From positions 1-59,186 of the forward strand of contig CACNAI010000004.1 of assembly GCA_902618335.1 (NCBI GenBank): a stretch of DNA of 59,186 nt, in the 5' to 3' direction. This document shows, piece after piece, positions 44,503 through 53,639 of this stretch. Under the pieces are notes generated by a model that was not told where the DNA came from, did no database searches, and was given only the letters and a program-made list of their open reading frames with translations. The DNA comes from an uncultured Prochlorococcus sp. Its GTDB lineage: Bacteria; Cyanobacteriota; Cyanobacteriia; PCC-6307; Cyanobiaceae. Numbering within the stretch: the first letter of the stretch is position 1; the number at the start of each line of letters is the position of its first letter. A program made the translations under genes and the position numbers.

Positions 44503-45465
44503 TTATTTTAAGCATCCTAAGATATTTTTTGCCCATAAAATATGCCCTTTTTTTGAAAGATGAACTCCATCAACATAAAGATCGGGTTTATAAAAGTTTT
44601 CTATTTTATAATAAAGATTACAAGTGTTTTTTATGTTTTTTAGAGAAGATATATTTTCTAAAAACTTGTCATAAAGTTTTATTTCTTTCCTGAATCCCTC
44701 CTTATACTCAAACCATCTTCTAGGAGGTGTAATAACGATATCAATTGGATGTTTAGAATTTATTAATTGCATTTCTAATTCTTTCCATGAAATAGCTTTT
44801 TGTAATTTGTTAATTTCATTTAATTTATTATTATGAACTTCTTTATTTCTTCTCTCATTAGATTCAAGTTTAGGAATAATTTCCTTTGATAAAAAGAATT
44901 TTAAGATTTCATTTATAGCCCTTGGATTTCTTGGTCTATTTTGCCAATATGGAGTATCAGTTAAAGATCTTAAATTTCTATGCTCATCGCCAGGGAGAAT
45001 TATAAGGATAAATTTTTTAGGCTTTAATTCAGAGTAGATCTGGAAATTTGATATGAATCTACCCATATTATGTAAACCCCAAGAATTTATTGCTCCATTG
45101 AGGCAATAATCCTCTTCTTTCGAGATTTTGCAAAATAAAGAAGAGAACAAATCAGAATCATCAATATAGGAACCTCCATAAGTGACACTATCTCCAATAA
45201 AAACCAACTTACTTAAATTTTTATTATCTTCTTGGTAACTTATTCTGAAACCTTCATTATTGCTAGTAATAAAGGAATTTTTAAATCTTTTTTTTATTTG
45301 ATTTGGTTTTAATCTATATCCAATCAATGGATCTGCATCATATAAAATAGGGTCGCCAAGACCTAGAAATCTGGCGCCCATTTCACATGCAGTTACTCCT
45401 AATATTATTGAAAATAAAAAAAGAGATATATTTTTAAAAAAATTATAATATTTATCTTTAATCAT
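44503..45465 (-). CDS. SGNH/GDSL hydrolase-like membrane-anchored protein
   Basis: The 320-residue protein has an N-terminal membrane segment (NISLFLFSIILGVTACEMG) followed by GYRLKPNQ. The SGNH blocks are: block I FIGDSVTYGGS with the nucleophile Ser, block II near LNGAINSWGLHNMG, block III in ILPGDEHRN, and block V DGVHLSKKGH with the catalytic Asp-x-x-His. It likely removes or transfers O-acyl groups on the polysaccharide in the periplasm. It lies 11 bases after the Wza-like gene. It shares layout with the frameshifted gene at 30441-31600 but with modest sequence similarity. Confidence 0.8.
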   Translation of the reverse strand: MIKDKYYNFFKNISLFLFSIILGVTACEMGARFLGLGDPILYDADPLIGYRLKPNQIKKRFKNSFITSNNEGFRISYQEDNKNLSKLVFIGDSVTYGGSYIDDSDLFSSLFCKISKEEDYCLNGAINSWGLHNMGRFISNFQIYSELKPKKFILIILPGDEHRNLRSLTDTPYWQNRPRNPRAINEILKFFLSKEIIPKLESNERRNKEVHNNKLNEINKLQKAISWKELEMQLINSKHPIDIVITPPRRWFEYKEGFRKEIKLYDKFLENISSLKNIKNTCNLYYKIENFYKPDLYVDGVHLSKKGHILWAKNILGCLK

Positions 45466-45476
45466 AATTTACAAAT

Positions 45477-46622
45477 TCAGTCAAAAACTTTATATATCCC
45501 GTATATAGATACCAAACTCTGTAGAGGAGAAGTTACTTCATTAAGTACTTCAGTAGCAATATTAAACTTACTTTTACCTATATATATAATGTCTCCATTT
45601 TTCAGGAATGGATTGTTTAAAGACCCTTTTAGGGCTCCTCTTCTATACTTAAATTTTCTTTTATTTGTCTCACCATTATTATTATTTCTAATAAGTCTTA
45701 CAGGTCCTTTGAAAATTTTGCTACCACCACTTATATCAATAGCATCATTTAAAGATGCGCTTTTGCTTATTTTTTTTCTACCTGGAAATTCAACCCTACC
45801 TCCAACATAAATACTAATTTCTGCAGGATTTAAATTGGACTTAATAGCCTTTGATATTTCATATGCAGATGGATTACCACCCTTTGCGATATAGATTGTA
45901 TCTCCATCAAGAATTCTAATATTTTGAGATGAATCTTCTAAATTCAGAACTTTCAGTAAATTTACAGTAGTCTTAAGCCGACCTCCTCCATCAGTTAAAT
46001 TATTTCTTCTTGTAATAGTTATTTCCTTAAGATTAGCTTCAGCAGTTAAGCCATCACTTTTTCTAATTATGTCTACAAGCGTGGGGAAATAAATTGAAGA
46101 TCTATCTTCAGTTGCTTCATAAACATCTTGGAGATTTTCATTTCTTTCATCGAATATTTGGTTATTTTGTATAGAATAAGAACCTTTTAATATATGTTGG
46201 CCAGGAGTTTCAACCTCTCCATCAATGTAAATCTTGATAGGCCTGTATCTTAAAATATCCAATTCAACATCAGGTTCTAAAACAAATTTTTTATACTCTT
46301 TAGTCAAAATCTTTTTAAGTTCATTAATTGTTAAACCTGATAAGTAAACTTTTTTCAGCCTTTTTAAATATGCGTATCCTTCTCCATTTATTGTGAATAC
46401 AGAATCAAGTTCTTTCGCATCTTCCGATACTGATAATTTGAGAGTATCGCCAGGACCCAATATATAGAAATTTTCCTTATTACTTTTTTTTAAATAATCA
46501 ACACTTGGTCTAGAGTCTAACTCAGTAGAATAGACTTTACTAATAAAATAATTATTTGAATAAATAATACTCAGAAAAAGAATTAATTTATAAGATAAAA
46601 AACTATAAACTTTTTTATTCAT
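45477..46622 (-). CDS. Wza-like polysaccharide export protein
   Basis: The 381-residue protein has an N-terminal signal (KLILFLSIIYSNNYFI), then the Poly_export domain with YILGPGDTLKLSV and the SLBB-type repeats IYIDGEVETPGQHIL and IYVGGRVEFPGRKKI. This is the outer-membrane channel of Wzy-dependent polysaccharide export. A lipobox cysteine is not obvious, as in many cyanobacterial forms. It lies one base after the Wzz-like gene, so the two are co-transcribed, as expected for a secretion pair. Confidence 0.9.
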   Translation of the reverse strand: MNKKVYSFLSYKLILFLSIIYSNNYFISKVYSTELDSRPSVDYLKKSNKENFYILGPGDTLKLSVSEDAKELDSVFTINGEGYAYLKRLKKVYLSGLTINELKKILTKEYKKFVLEPDVELDILRYRPIKIYIDGEVETPGQHILKGSYSIQNNQIFDERNENLQDVYEATEDRSSIYFPTLVDIIRKSDGLTAEANLKEITITRRNNLTDGGGRLKTTVNLLKVLNLEDSSQNIRILDGDTIYIAKGGNPSAYEISKAIKSNLNPAEISIYVGGRVEFPGRKKISKSASLNDAIDISGGSKIFKGPVRLIRNNNNGETNKRKFKYRRGALKGSLNNPFLKNGDIIYIGKSKFNIATEVLNEVTSPLQSLVSIYGIYKVFD

Positions 46623-46623
46623 A

Positions 46624-48387
46624 TTAACTTGATGATATGAGAGAAATTTTATTATTCGAAAAATAATCTTTAAATTGATATTCTTTATTTATAAATAAAA
46701 TCCCGATTAGGTTTTTATTTTGTGAAGAAATAATTTTTTTTATTTTCTCTAGTTTTTTTATAGATGTACTTGATGATTCTATACATATTAAAAAGTTATT
46801 TTCCTCAAATGCATCTAATGCTGAATCAGTACAAGTAATTTTAAGGTTTCTAGAGTTTTTATTTAAAACTTTAAGAAGAAGCATAAGATTTTTTTTATCT
46901 TCAATATCAATATTGAGCATTTTAATACCACCTTCAAAGTTTGATAAAATTCCATTTGTCAAAAAATCAACTGATTCTTGCCATGAATCTTTATTTGATA
47001 ATTCAAATGTTTCAATCCATGTTTCTTCAAAAATATTTGCGATATCAAATTCACTTATAATTTTATTTCTTATTTTTTCTCTTAATTTTGTAATTAAACA
47101 ACCTATTAAAAATCCTGATATTAAACCAATAAATAATTTTCTTAATTTATATTGAGGCTTAGCAAATTTATCTAACTTAGGATTTGTGATTAATTGCCAA
47201 GGATCCTTATATTTAGCATCTTCTAAAGAATAAATTCTTAGTTGATCCTCTAATTGGGTAAGAATGGCTTCATTTCTTCCTGCTCTTCTTATTAGTTCTT
47301 TGTATTTGGAAATTACTCCAGATGGTCTTATAAGTGACTTTAGACTCGCTTCTGATTTCTCTTTTGATGCAAGAAGAGAGTTGCGTATATCTTTGTATAG
47401 ACTTTTATAAAGAGTTTCTCTCCTTTTCAAAGCTGATTGTATTAATTTATCATTTTCTTTATATGTCTCTCTGAGACTAGATAAATTGATGCTAATGTTT
47501 TTTATTTTTTCATTTATTTTATTAATATTAGTTTTGTCACCAAAGTAAAAACTATCAATTAGATTCGAAAGATTTAAAATCTGCTCTGGATTATCTTTAT
47601 TATCTTCAACAAGCTTTATGAACTCATTTAATTCTCTTATTTGTGTTGATTTTTGAGTACGTAATCCTTCTATATTTAGTATTTCACCTGCGGGATAAAG
47701 TATATTGGTACTCCCCGGACTAGAATTTAAAGAGTTGGATCCCTTTCTGAAAGATATCAAATCATGTTTTTCAGCAAATTTATCTGATTCTTCATTTGCA
47801 ACTAAACTTTTTATCTTATATTTTTCAATTTGCTTTTGGAAATAATCAATACTAATTTCTAATTCTCTTTTTCTTCTTCTTCCTGAATAATTTTGATATG
47901 AATTAGATATTTTTTTCAATACTGGTAAAATATTTTTTTTATTCTTATCATGGTATTTAACATTTAAGACTGTTGTAGATAATTTAAATTTGGCTTCAAT
48001 TTGTTTTGACCAATCCTCGAATGTTATTTTATTGTTTGAATAAACAGGATCATATGTTTGGATAAATTCAAATACATTTAATAAAACAAAGGGGCTTTTA
48101 AGTATTTCCAGTTCTGTTTTGAAGGATTGCCCTTCGGCTGAAGATAAACCAATCAAACTTTCTAAAGCACTTTTGGCCTCAGATATTGAACTTTTTTTTT
48201 CTCCTTCAAGTACAATCTGAAACTGGCCTGTGTACAATTTTTTACTGTTAATAAGGAGGATACTTGTAAAAAGAATACCTAAAATTGAAAAAATGCCAAT
48301 TTGCTTTAAATTTCTGAATAAAAATTTAAAAAATTCTTTAAAATTTATAATATTTTCTGAATAATCTATTTCATATTCTCTGACCAT
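46624..48387 (-). CDS. Wzz-like chain-length/co-polymerase protein with degenerate kinase-like tail
   Basis: The 587-residue protein has a membrane segment near residues 32-50 (GIFSILGILFTSILLI), a long periplasmic coiled-coil region, and a second membrane segment near 415-435 (FIGLISGFLIGCLI). This is the layout of PCP-2 co-polymerases. The cytoplasmic tail of about 150 residues has the outline of a tyrosine (BY) kinase Rossmann fold (FLICIESSSTSIKKL, NLIGILFINKEY) but lacks a Walker A P-loop and a tyrosine cluster. It should control polymer length together with the Wza-like protein. Confidence 0.85.
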   Translation of the reverse strand: MVREYEIDYSENIINFKEFFKFLFRNLKQIGIFSILGILFTSILLINSKKLYTGQFQIVLEGEKKSSISEAKSALESLIGLSSAEGQSFKTELEILKSPFVLLNVFEFIQTYDPVYSNNKITFEDWSKQIEAKFKLSTTVLNVKYHDKNKKNILPVLKKISNSYQNYSGRRRKRELEISIDYFQKQIEKYKIKSLVANEESDKFAEKHDLISFRKGSNSLNSSPGSTNILYPAGEILNIEGLRTQKSTQIRELNEFIKLVEDNKDNPEQILNLSNLIDSFYFGDKTNINKINEKIKNISINLSSLRETYKENDKLIQSALKRRETLYKSLYKDIRNSLLASKEKSEASLKSLIRPSGVISKYKELIRRAGRNEAILTQLEDQLRIYSLEDAKYKDPWQLITNPKLDKFAKPQYKLRKLFIGLISGFLIGCLITKLREKIRNKIISEFDIANIFEETWIETFELSNKDSWQESVDFLTNGILSNFEGGIKMLNIDIEDKKNLMLLLKVLNKNSRNLKITCTDSALDAFEENNFLICIESSSTSIKKLEKIKKIISSQNKNLIGILFINKEYQFKDYFSNNKISLISSS

Positions 48388-48437
48388 TTATTTATTTGTA
48401 TTTTTTCGAATACTGAGTCCATAATAGCATAATAAAT

Positions 48438-49532
48438 TTATTGTAATTTGCTATTTTTTGCCAATAAATTCTTTTTAGAAAATGATTTATATATTAATGA
48501 AGAGGTAATTATTATCTGTAAAAAAAGAATGAAAAGAAAATTACGAGGAGTACCTGAATATATAATGATTGATATTAATGAGAATAAAATGTTAAATAAA
48601 TAAATTATTTTTACTGAATTTTTATGCTTGAACCCATTATTCAGTAGACGATGGTGTAAATGATTTCTGTCTGGAAAAAAAGGCGATTTGGCAGACCTAA
48701 TTCTTTTACTAATGACAAAAATCATATCTCCTAGGAATACAGATATCAATAATATAGTACTTATTAATAATGTAGAATTATACTCATTAACTGGCGTGTA
48801 ACTGACAAATATTCCTAGAAATGAAATTACAAATCCCAGGAAATAAGATCCGCCATCTCCCATCAAAATAATTGAAGGATACCTATTATATTTAAGAAAT
48901 CCTAAACAGCTACCAATTAATATACAACTTAAAAAACAACAATATAAATTATTATTTATCAAAGAGATAATAAAAAAACCTAATGCAGAAATAATGGATA
49001 CCCCAGCTGCTAATCCATCAAGTCCATCAATCCAATTTAAGGCATTTGTTATAGAAACTATCCAAAAAACGGTCAGTGGAAAACCAATTATTTTATTTAT
49101 AGTAAGAATTGGAAAAACCTTATTAAAAATCGAAAAATCTAATGAATTAAATATTATGCCTTTGCTTACAATAAATACAGCTATAGAAAATTGAAGAATT
49201 AATCTTTTAATAGGAGACAAATTAAATAAATCATCAGTTAAGCCAAGAATAAAAAATAAAGTTGCCCCAAGAAGCATAATTTCGATCCTTTTGTCTGAAA
49301 GTGGATATGACAAGTAGTTATTCCCTAAACCTAATAAAACTAAATATGAGATTATAAAACCTAAAAATATTGCAATTCCTCCTAATCTTACTTTTGGGTT
49401 ATTATGTTGCTTCCTTGAATCAGGAACATCAATAAGATTAAACCTTAATCCAATATCTCTTATTTTGGGTACTATTAACCATGTAATAAAAGCAGAAATT
49501 ATTGTTGTTAAGATATATAAGGTATTTTCCAT
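48438..49532 (-). CDS. WecA/MraY-family undecaprenyl-phosphate sugar-1-phosphate transferase
   Basis: The 364-residue polytopic enzyme transfers a sugar-1-phosphate (usually GlcNAc-1-P) from a UDP-sugar to undecaprenyl phosphate, starting the lipid-linked polysaccharide. It shows the family motifs KVRLGGIAIF, LGLTDDLF (Asp pair), NALNWIDGLDGLA, MGDGGSYFLGF and the C-terminal FFPDRNHLHHRLL. Around ten membrane segments are visible and the length is typical. It lies just upstream of the Wzz-like gene on the same strand, with a 50-base gap. Confidence 0.9.
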   Translation of the reverse strand: MENTLYILTTIISAFITWLIVPKIRDIGLRFNLIDVPDSRKQHNNPKVRLGGIAIFLGFIISYLVLLGLGNNYLSYPLSDKRIEIMLLGATLFFILGLTDDLFNLSPIKRLILQFSIAVFIVSKGIIFNSLDFSIFNKVFPILTINKIIGFPLTVFWIVSITNALNWIDGLDGLAAGVSIISALGFFIISLINNNLYCCFLSCILIGSCLGFLKYNRYPSIILMGDGGSYFLGFVISFLGIFVSYTPVNEYNSTLLISTILLISVFLGDMIFVISKRIRSAKSPFFPDRNHLHHRLLNNGFKHKNSVKIIYLFNILFSLISIIIYSGTPRNFLFILFLQIIITSSLIYKSFSKKNLLAKNSKLQ

Positions 49533-49636
49533 AAATATTTAGACTTTATTTTTTGCTTTATTTTTATCGGTATAATTTTATTTTTAACACTTTAGTGAAA
49601 GCATTGTAATGAAAAGTTTTTATTCGTAAGAATAAT

Positions 49637-51103
49637 CTATTGCAGATTTAGCTCATCAATTAATTTTGCAAAAGCTAAATATGAATTAGTAGTCTCAAGT
49701 TGCCTAGAGTTAAGACGAATATTGAATACACTTTCAAACTCAGCAATTATTTGGAGTTGGGCTAGAGAATCCCATGAAGGAGTTGATCCATATGTTAATT
49801 TTTCTATTTCGACATTTTCTGGTAAAAGTAAACATGTTTTAAAAATATTATTTAACTTAAGATAGTTATTACTTTTGTTTTTAACGGATCTAGGTAATTC
49901 TGAAATATTTTTTTGAAATTCTTGAATATTATTTTCATTATCATTAGATAAATGATTTATATTTTTTTCTATAAATCCATATAAACCTTTTTTGATTCCA
50001 GTTATCTCTTGCAAAAAACATTCATTAGATGAATCGCGAATCATATTTTCTATTTGTTCTGCGACCTCTTCAGGAATCAGTTTATCTATTTCTCCAGCAT
50101 CTTTTGAGAAAGGAGTATCTACTACAGCTGGCAAAATCGATTTATATAAAATATCGTAATTTGAATAGAAATTATTCAGGCTAGACAAATATGCTGTTGA
50201 CATAGATTTAATGGAAATATAATCTTCAAAATTGATTATTGGTTTTGCCAAATAAATTGTGCTTAAAAATATAATTCTACCTTCCTGTCTCATTAGAAAA
50301 CCTTGTAGAGAAGAATTTACAATATCTTTTAGACATTGATAGTTAGTATCTAATAGTTCTTTAAGATTTGATTTTGCAGGGGAAGATGCGCAATGTATTA
50401 CTGTGGATAAATCTGTTCCAAGCTCCCTTATAGTTTCTTTTAGTTTTTCTCTATCCTCTTCTTCCTTTAAATCACACACTATACTTTTAATTTTGCACTT
50501 GTATTTTGAGAGAGATTCAATCAATAGATTTAGTCTTTTTTGATCTCTTGCATGAAGGCATAAATTATAATTACTTGATGCTAGTCTATGAGAAATTGCT
50601 TTACCAATTTCTCCTGTAGATCCTGTTATTAAAGCATATGATTGATCTGATGAATTTTTAAATTCTATGTCAGACTTCGGATCAGGCCAAGACTCATTTC
50701 TAGCCTGAACTTTCATTTTCGCAACTATGCAAATATTTGAATCTTGTACTATTAATACACGAATAGTTAAAATTTTAAAAATTTTATTTATACTAATTAT
50801 CTTCGCGTGATAATTTATTGTTTTATTGTAAAAAATTGGTTTAAGTGCGTTGATTTGATGACCTAAATATAAAGAAGATAAACCAGGCATATACATACCT
50901 GCGATCCTTGATAAAGGAGAAATTGATAAATGTAATGGTAATATTGGTTCCTTATATTTAGTTAACGATGAGTATTCAATATCGTGATGTAATTTATTAA
51001 AATCTCCGGATAAATTTGAAAATTTCTCAAAATCATTTTGATTATATTTTGTTGAAAAAGTTATATAGTCTCCTTCTTTAAATTGATCATTGAAATTAGT
51101 CAT
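49637..51103 (-). CDS. MaoC-SDR-ACP three-domain fusion
   Basis: The 488-residue protein combines three domains. Residues about 1-140 form a MaoC-type (R)-hydratase hot-dog fold with the catalytic pair Asp34 and His39 (SGDFNKLHHD). Residues about 155-390 form a short-chain dehydrogenase with ALITGSTGEIG, Ser281 and the YISIK motif (Tyr295, Lys299). Residues about 415-488 form an acyl carrier protein with the phosphopantetheine site WDSLAQLQ (Ser446). All three sites look intact. This would let one protein carry, reduce and hydrate or dehydrate an acyl group. It lies 51 bases after the AAC(3)-FkbH fusion, which could use the ACP. Confidence 0.85.
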   Translation of the reverse strand: MTNFNDQFKEGDYITFSTKYNQNDFEKFSNLSGDFNKLHHDIEYSSLTKYKEPILPLHLSISPLSRIAGMYMPGLSSLYLGHQINALKPIFYNKTINYHAKIISINKIFKILTIRVLIVQDSNICIVAKMKVQARNESWPDPKSDIEFKNSSDQSYALITGSTGEIGKAISHRLASSNYNLCLHARDQKRLNLLIESLSKYKCKIKSIVCDLKEEEDREKLKETIRELGTDLSTVIHCASSPAKSNLKELLDTNYQCLKDIVNSSLQGFLMRQEGRIIFLSTIYLAKPIINFEDYISIKSMSTAYLSSLNNFYSNYDILYKSILPAVVDTPFSKDAGEIDKLIPEEVAEQIENMIRDSSNECFLQEITGIKKGLYGFIEKNINHLSNDNENNIQEFQKNISELPRSVKNKSNNYLKLNNIFKTCLLLPENVEIEKLTYGSTPSWDSLAQLQIIAEFESVFNIRLNSRQLETTNSYLAFAKLIDELNLQ

Positions 51104-51154
51104 ATTTTTAATTTAAATTTTATTTTTTTCTTTTAGCTTTAATATACATGCTCA

Positions 51155-53599
51155 TTAAAAATGATCAATTATTTTAATTGATGAGCTTGTATAAGCTATT
51201 TTTCTAAGATTAAAAATCCAAGTTGAATCGTCTTCAGGAGTAAAATTGCAGTCTTTAAATATTGAGTATGAAGGTATATTTCTTTCGTTTTTTATTAACT
51301 TACCTATTAATTTTTTAAACTTATTATCATAGCAATTATTGATGATCCACTCTAAGCATAATTTTTCTAAACCTTGACCAAGTATTCTGCAAGATAATAA
51401 AAATAATTCAAGTTTTATATTTTGTTGATCATTAAAATCTTTTGTGAGCACCATTAGTCCAATGTTTTCAAATTCTACAATATTTGATTCATATCCTATT
51501 ACGATAACCATTCCTCCCGATTTCTCAATTTCTTTTAGGTCTCTTTTGTTGTACCTAATTGAAGTAGTGTTAAATTGATTAGTCTTTTGACAAAGTTGAG
51601 AAGCTCTATTTACATTTTCACTTGATAACAATGAGAAATGAACTTTAATTTGCAGTGATTTTAAATATTCTTCAAAGTCTTTGGAGTTTGAAGCTCTTTT
51701 TTTAAGTTCTTTTAGTTGAATAAAAGATTTTATTCTGTTTTTATCTTCTAAAGTATTATGAACATTATTAATATAAGGGCAATCAAGTAAGGTGCTACAA
51801 AAATCAACTGGATCTTCTGGTAGATCTAAAACTTTTACTTCTGGGAGAGTCGTCTTGACTTGTTCTCGCTCTATTGGATTATCATCTATGAATAATATAG
51901 AGGATAATCCTAAATTTAATTCTTTAGCAATTTGCTGTATAGATTCAACTTTATTTTGCCACCCTATTTTGTGTGTGGTTATTTTTTCTAAAGTAATAGG
52001 CATTTTTGTTTCACTAATAGCTTTTAATGCTAATTTCTCATTATTCTTGCTAGCTAAAGTGAGTGCAATCCCTTTATCTCTTAACTCTAATAATATTTTT
52101 TGGAAATCATAATAACAATTCCCAGGATAATCCCCACCTATGTATATTCCATCTATCCCATCTTCTCCAACAACCCCGGACCACAAAGTATTATCAAGAT
52201 CAAGAACGATAGCTCTTATAGATTTCCCGAGAATTGCTAAAATATGAGATGAAATTCTTTTTGATATTTTCCTGCTAAAGTTATATGAAAAACTATATTT
52301 ACCAGCATACCAAAGTCGAGAGTCGCAAATTTGTTCAGTATTTAAGGATTCTGAAGGAATGTCTATCCATAATATTTGGTCAAGATGCTCCAATTCTTTT
52401 TCAATCAAAATATTGAATTGACTAAGAAGATTTAATTGCCGAACTAATTCGCTATTGGAGGATGTTTTTATAGGATAGTAAAATCTGGAAACTATTATCC
52501 ATCCAGAGTTCAATTCATGAAATCTTTTTATTTGAGAAATATAGTCATTTAATAATTGAAAGTTTGGCTCTTTTTCTAATGGAGATATTTCTTCAATTTT
52601 TAAAATGAAAATAGAGATGTCAGGATTAAATTTATATAGTTCTGAATTATTTTTTGATAAATCACTATAGACTTGTCCATAAAGATTGGAATAAAAATTA
52701 AAATTTCTATCGGGAATTAATTTGACTAGTTTTTTTTTAATTTCCGTACTAATATTTTCACAATTTGTATGGCTTAAAAAAGCTAACTTAATTGTTGAAT
52801 TTAAATTTGCAGCAGCGAATTGTTCTTGTAAATATCTTTTTTTTATTCCATTTTTTACTAGAACAAATTTGTTACTGCCTATTTCATTCATGCAAATATT
52901 TTTTAACTCTTGGGTCCTTATTGAGGATACTTTGCCCCTAAATAAACTATTTTCATTGTAAGTTTTCCCTTTCTCTATTTTTCCGGTAATAAAACTAGTC
53001 TTTACTTCTGCATTTATTTTTAAGTCTCTCACGAACATTTTTGCCTCTTCTGAAACTATTTCGCCTTCATAATTAGCAAAACCTTTAAATTTTTTAAAAT
53101 ATCTATAAGGCACTTTTTGTAACTCTTCATACCTATGGATCTGGGTACATGAACCCCAATCACAACCCAACATTATTTGAATAGCATTTTCTCTCTCGAA
53201 AATAGAAAATATTGAGCCTTCCCCCCATGCTGATGAGCTTTGTTTTTTAAGATCTTTAAATAAACTTAAATCATTGCCTACCACTACATATGAATAAATA
53301 GGGTGCTGAGTTCTAATGGAATTATCTAAATATTTATATGCCCATTCTGAAAAGACTCCAGTTTCTGATTTTGTTTCAAGATGCGAGTATTGACCTGATT
53401 TACAAAAAGAAAAAGTAAAAGAAGGAAGAGCAATTATCCAATTATTTTTGATTAAACTTTTTAAAGAATAAAGTGCATCCCAGCAAGTAAATTCTGATCC
53501 TGGAGCAATTCGTGAAAAAGAAGAGTGAATAACTAATATACCCTTAGGTTCTGAAATTACACTCTCAATTGAATCTAATAATTCTTTTCTTATTGACAT
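51155..53599 (-). CDS. AAC(3)-like acyltransferase fused to FkbH-type HAD-IIIC protein
   Basis: The 814-residue protein starts with a domain like aminoglycoside 3-N-acetyltransferases (about residues 1-265: GILVIHSSFSRI, IALPSFTFSF, WGSCTQIHRYEE). It continues with an FkbH-type region: the N-terminal part (270-460), the HAD catalytic motif IVLDLDNTLWSGVVGEDG near residue 465, FIDDNPIEREQ, and a GNAT-like tail (about 620-810). FkbH proteins load glyceryl groups from 1,3-bisphosphoglycerate onto ACPs. AAC(3)-type domains transfer acyl groups to amines, so this fusion could acylate an amino sugar using the ACP of the neighbouring gene. Confidence 0.85.
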   Translation of the reverse strand: MSIRKELLDSIESVISEPKGILVIHSSFSRIAPGSEFTCWDALYSLKSLIKNNWIIALPSFTFSFCKSGQYSHLETKSETGVFSEWAYKYLDNSIRTQHPIYSYVVVGNDLSLFKDLKKQSSSAWGEGSIFSIFERENAIQIMLGCDWGSCTQIHRYEELQKVPYRYFKKFKGFANYEGEIVSEEAKMFVRDLKINAEVKTSFITGKIEKGKTYNENSLFRGKVSSIRTQELKNICMNEIGSNKFVLVKNGIKKRYLQEQFAAANLNSTIKLAFLSHTNCENISTEIKKKLVKLIPDRNFNFYSNLYGQVYSDLSKNNSELYKFNPDISIFILKIEEISPLEKEPNFQLLNDYISQIKRFHELNSGWIIVSRFYYPIKTSSNSELVRQLNLLSQFNILIEKELEHLDQILWIDIPSESLNTEQICDSRLWYAGKYSFSYNFSRKISKRISSHILAILGKSIRAIVLDLDNTLWSGVVGEDGIDGIYIGGDYPGNCYYDFQKILLELRDKGIALTLASKNNEKLALKAISETKMPITLEKITTHKIGWQNKVESIQQIAKELNLGLSSILFIDDNPIEREQVKTTLPEVKVLDLPEDPVDFCSTLLDCPYINNVHNTLEDKNRIKSFIQLKELKKRASNSKDFEEYLKSLQIKVHFSLLSSENVNRASQLCQKTNQFNTTSIRYNKRDLKEIEKSGGMVIVIGYESNIVEFENIGLMVLTKDFNDQQNIKLELFLLSCRILGQGLEKLCLEWIINNCYDNKFKKLIGKLIKNERNIPSYSIFKDCNFTPEDDSTWIFNLRKIAYTSSSIKIIDHF

Positions 53600-53639
53600 C
53601 CCAAAATCAAATTTCCATTAATAATATATTCAAAAAACC

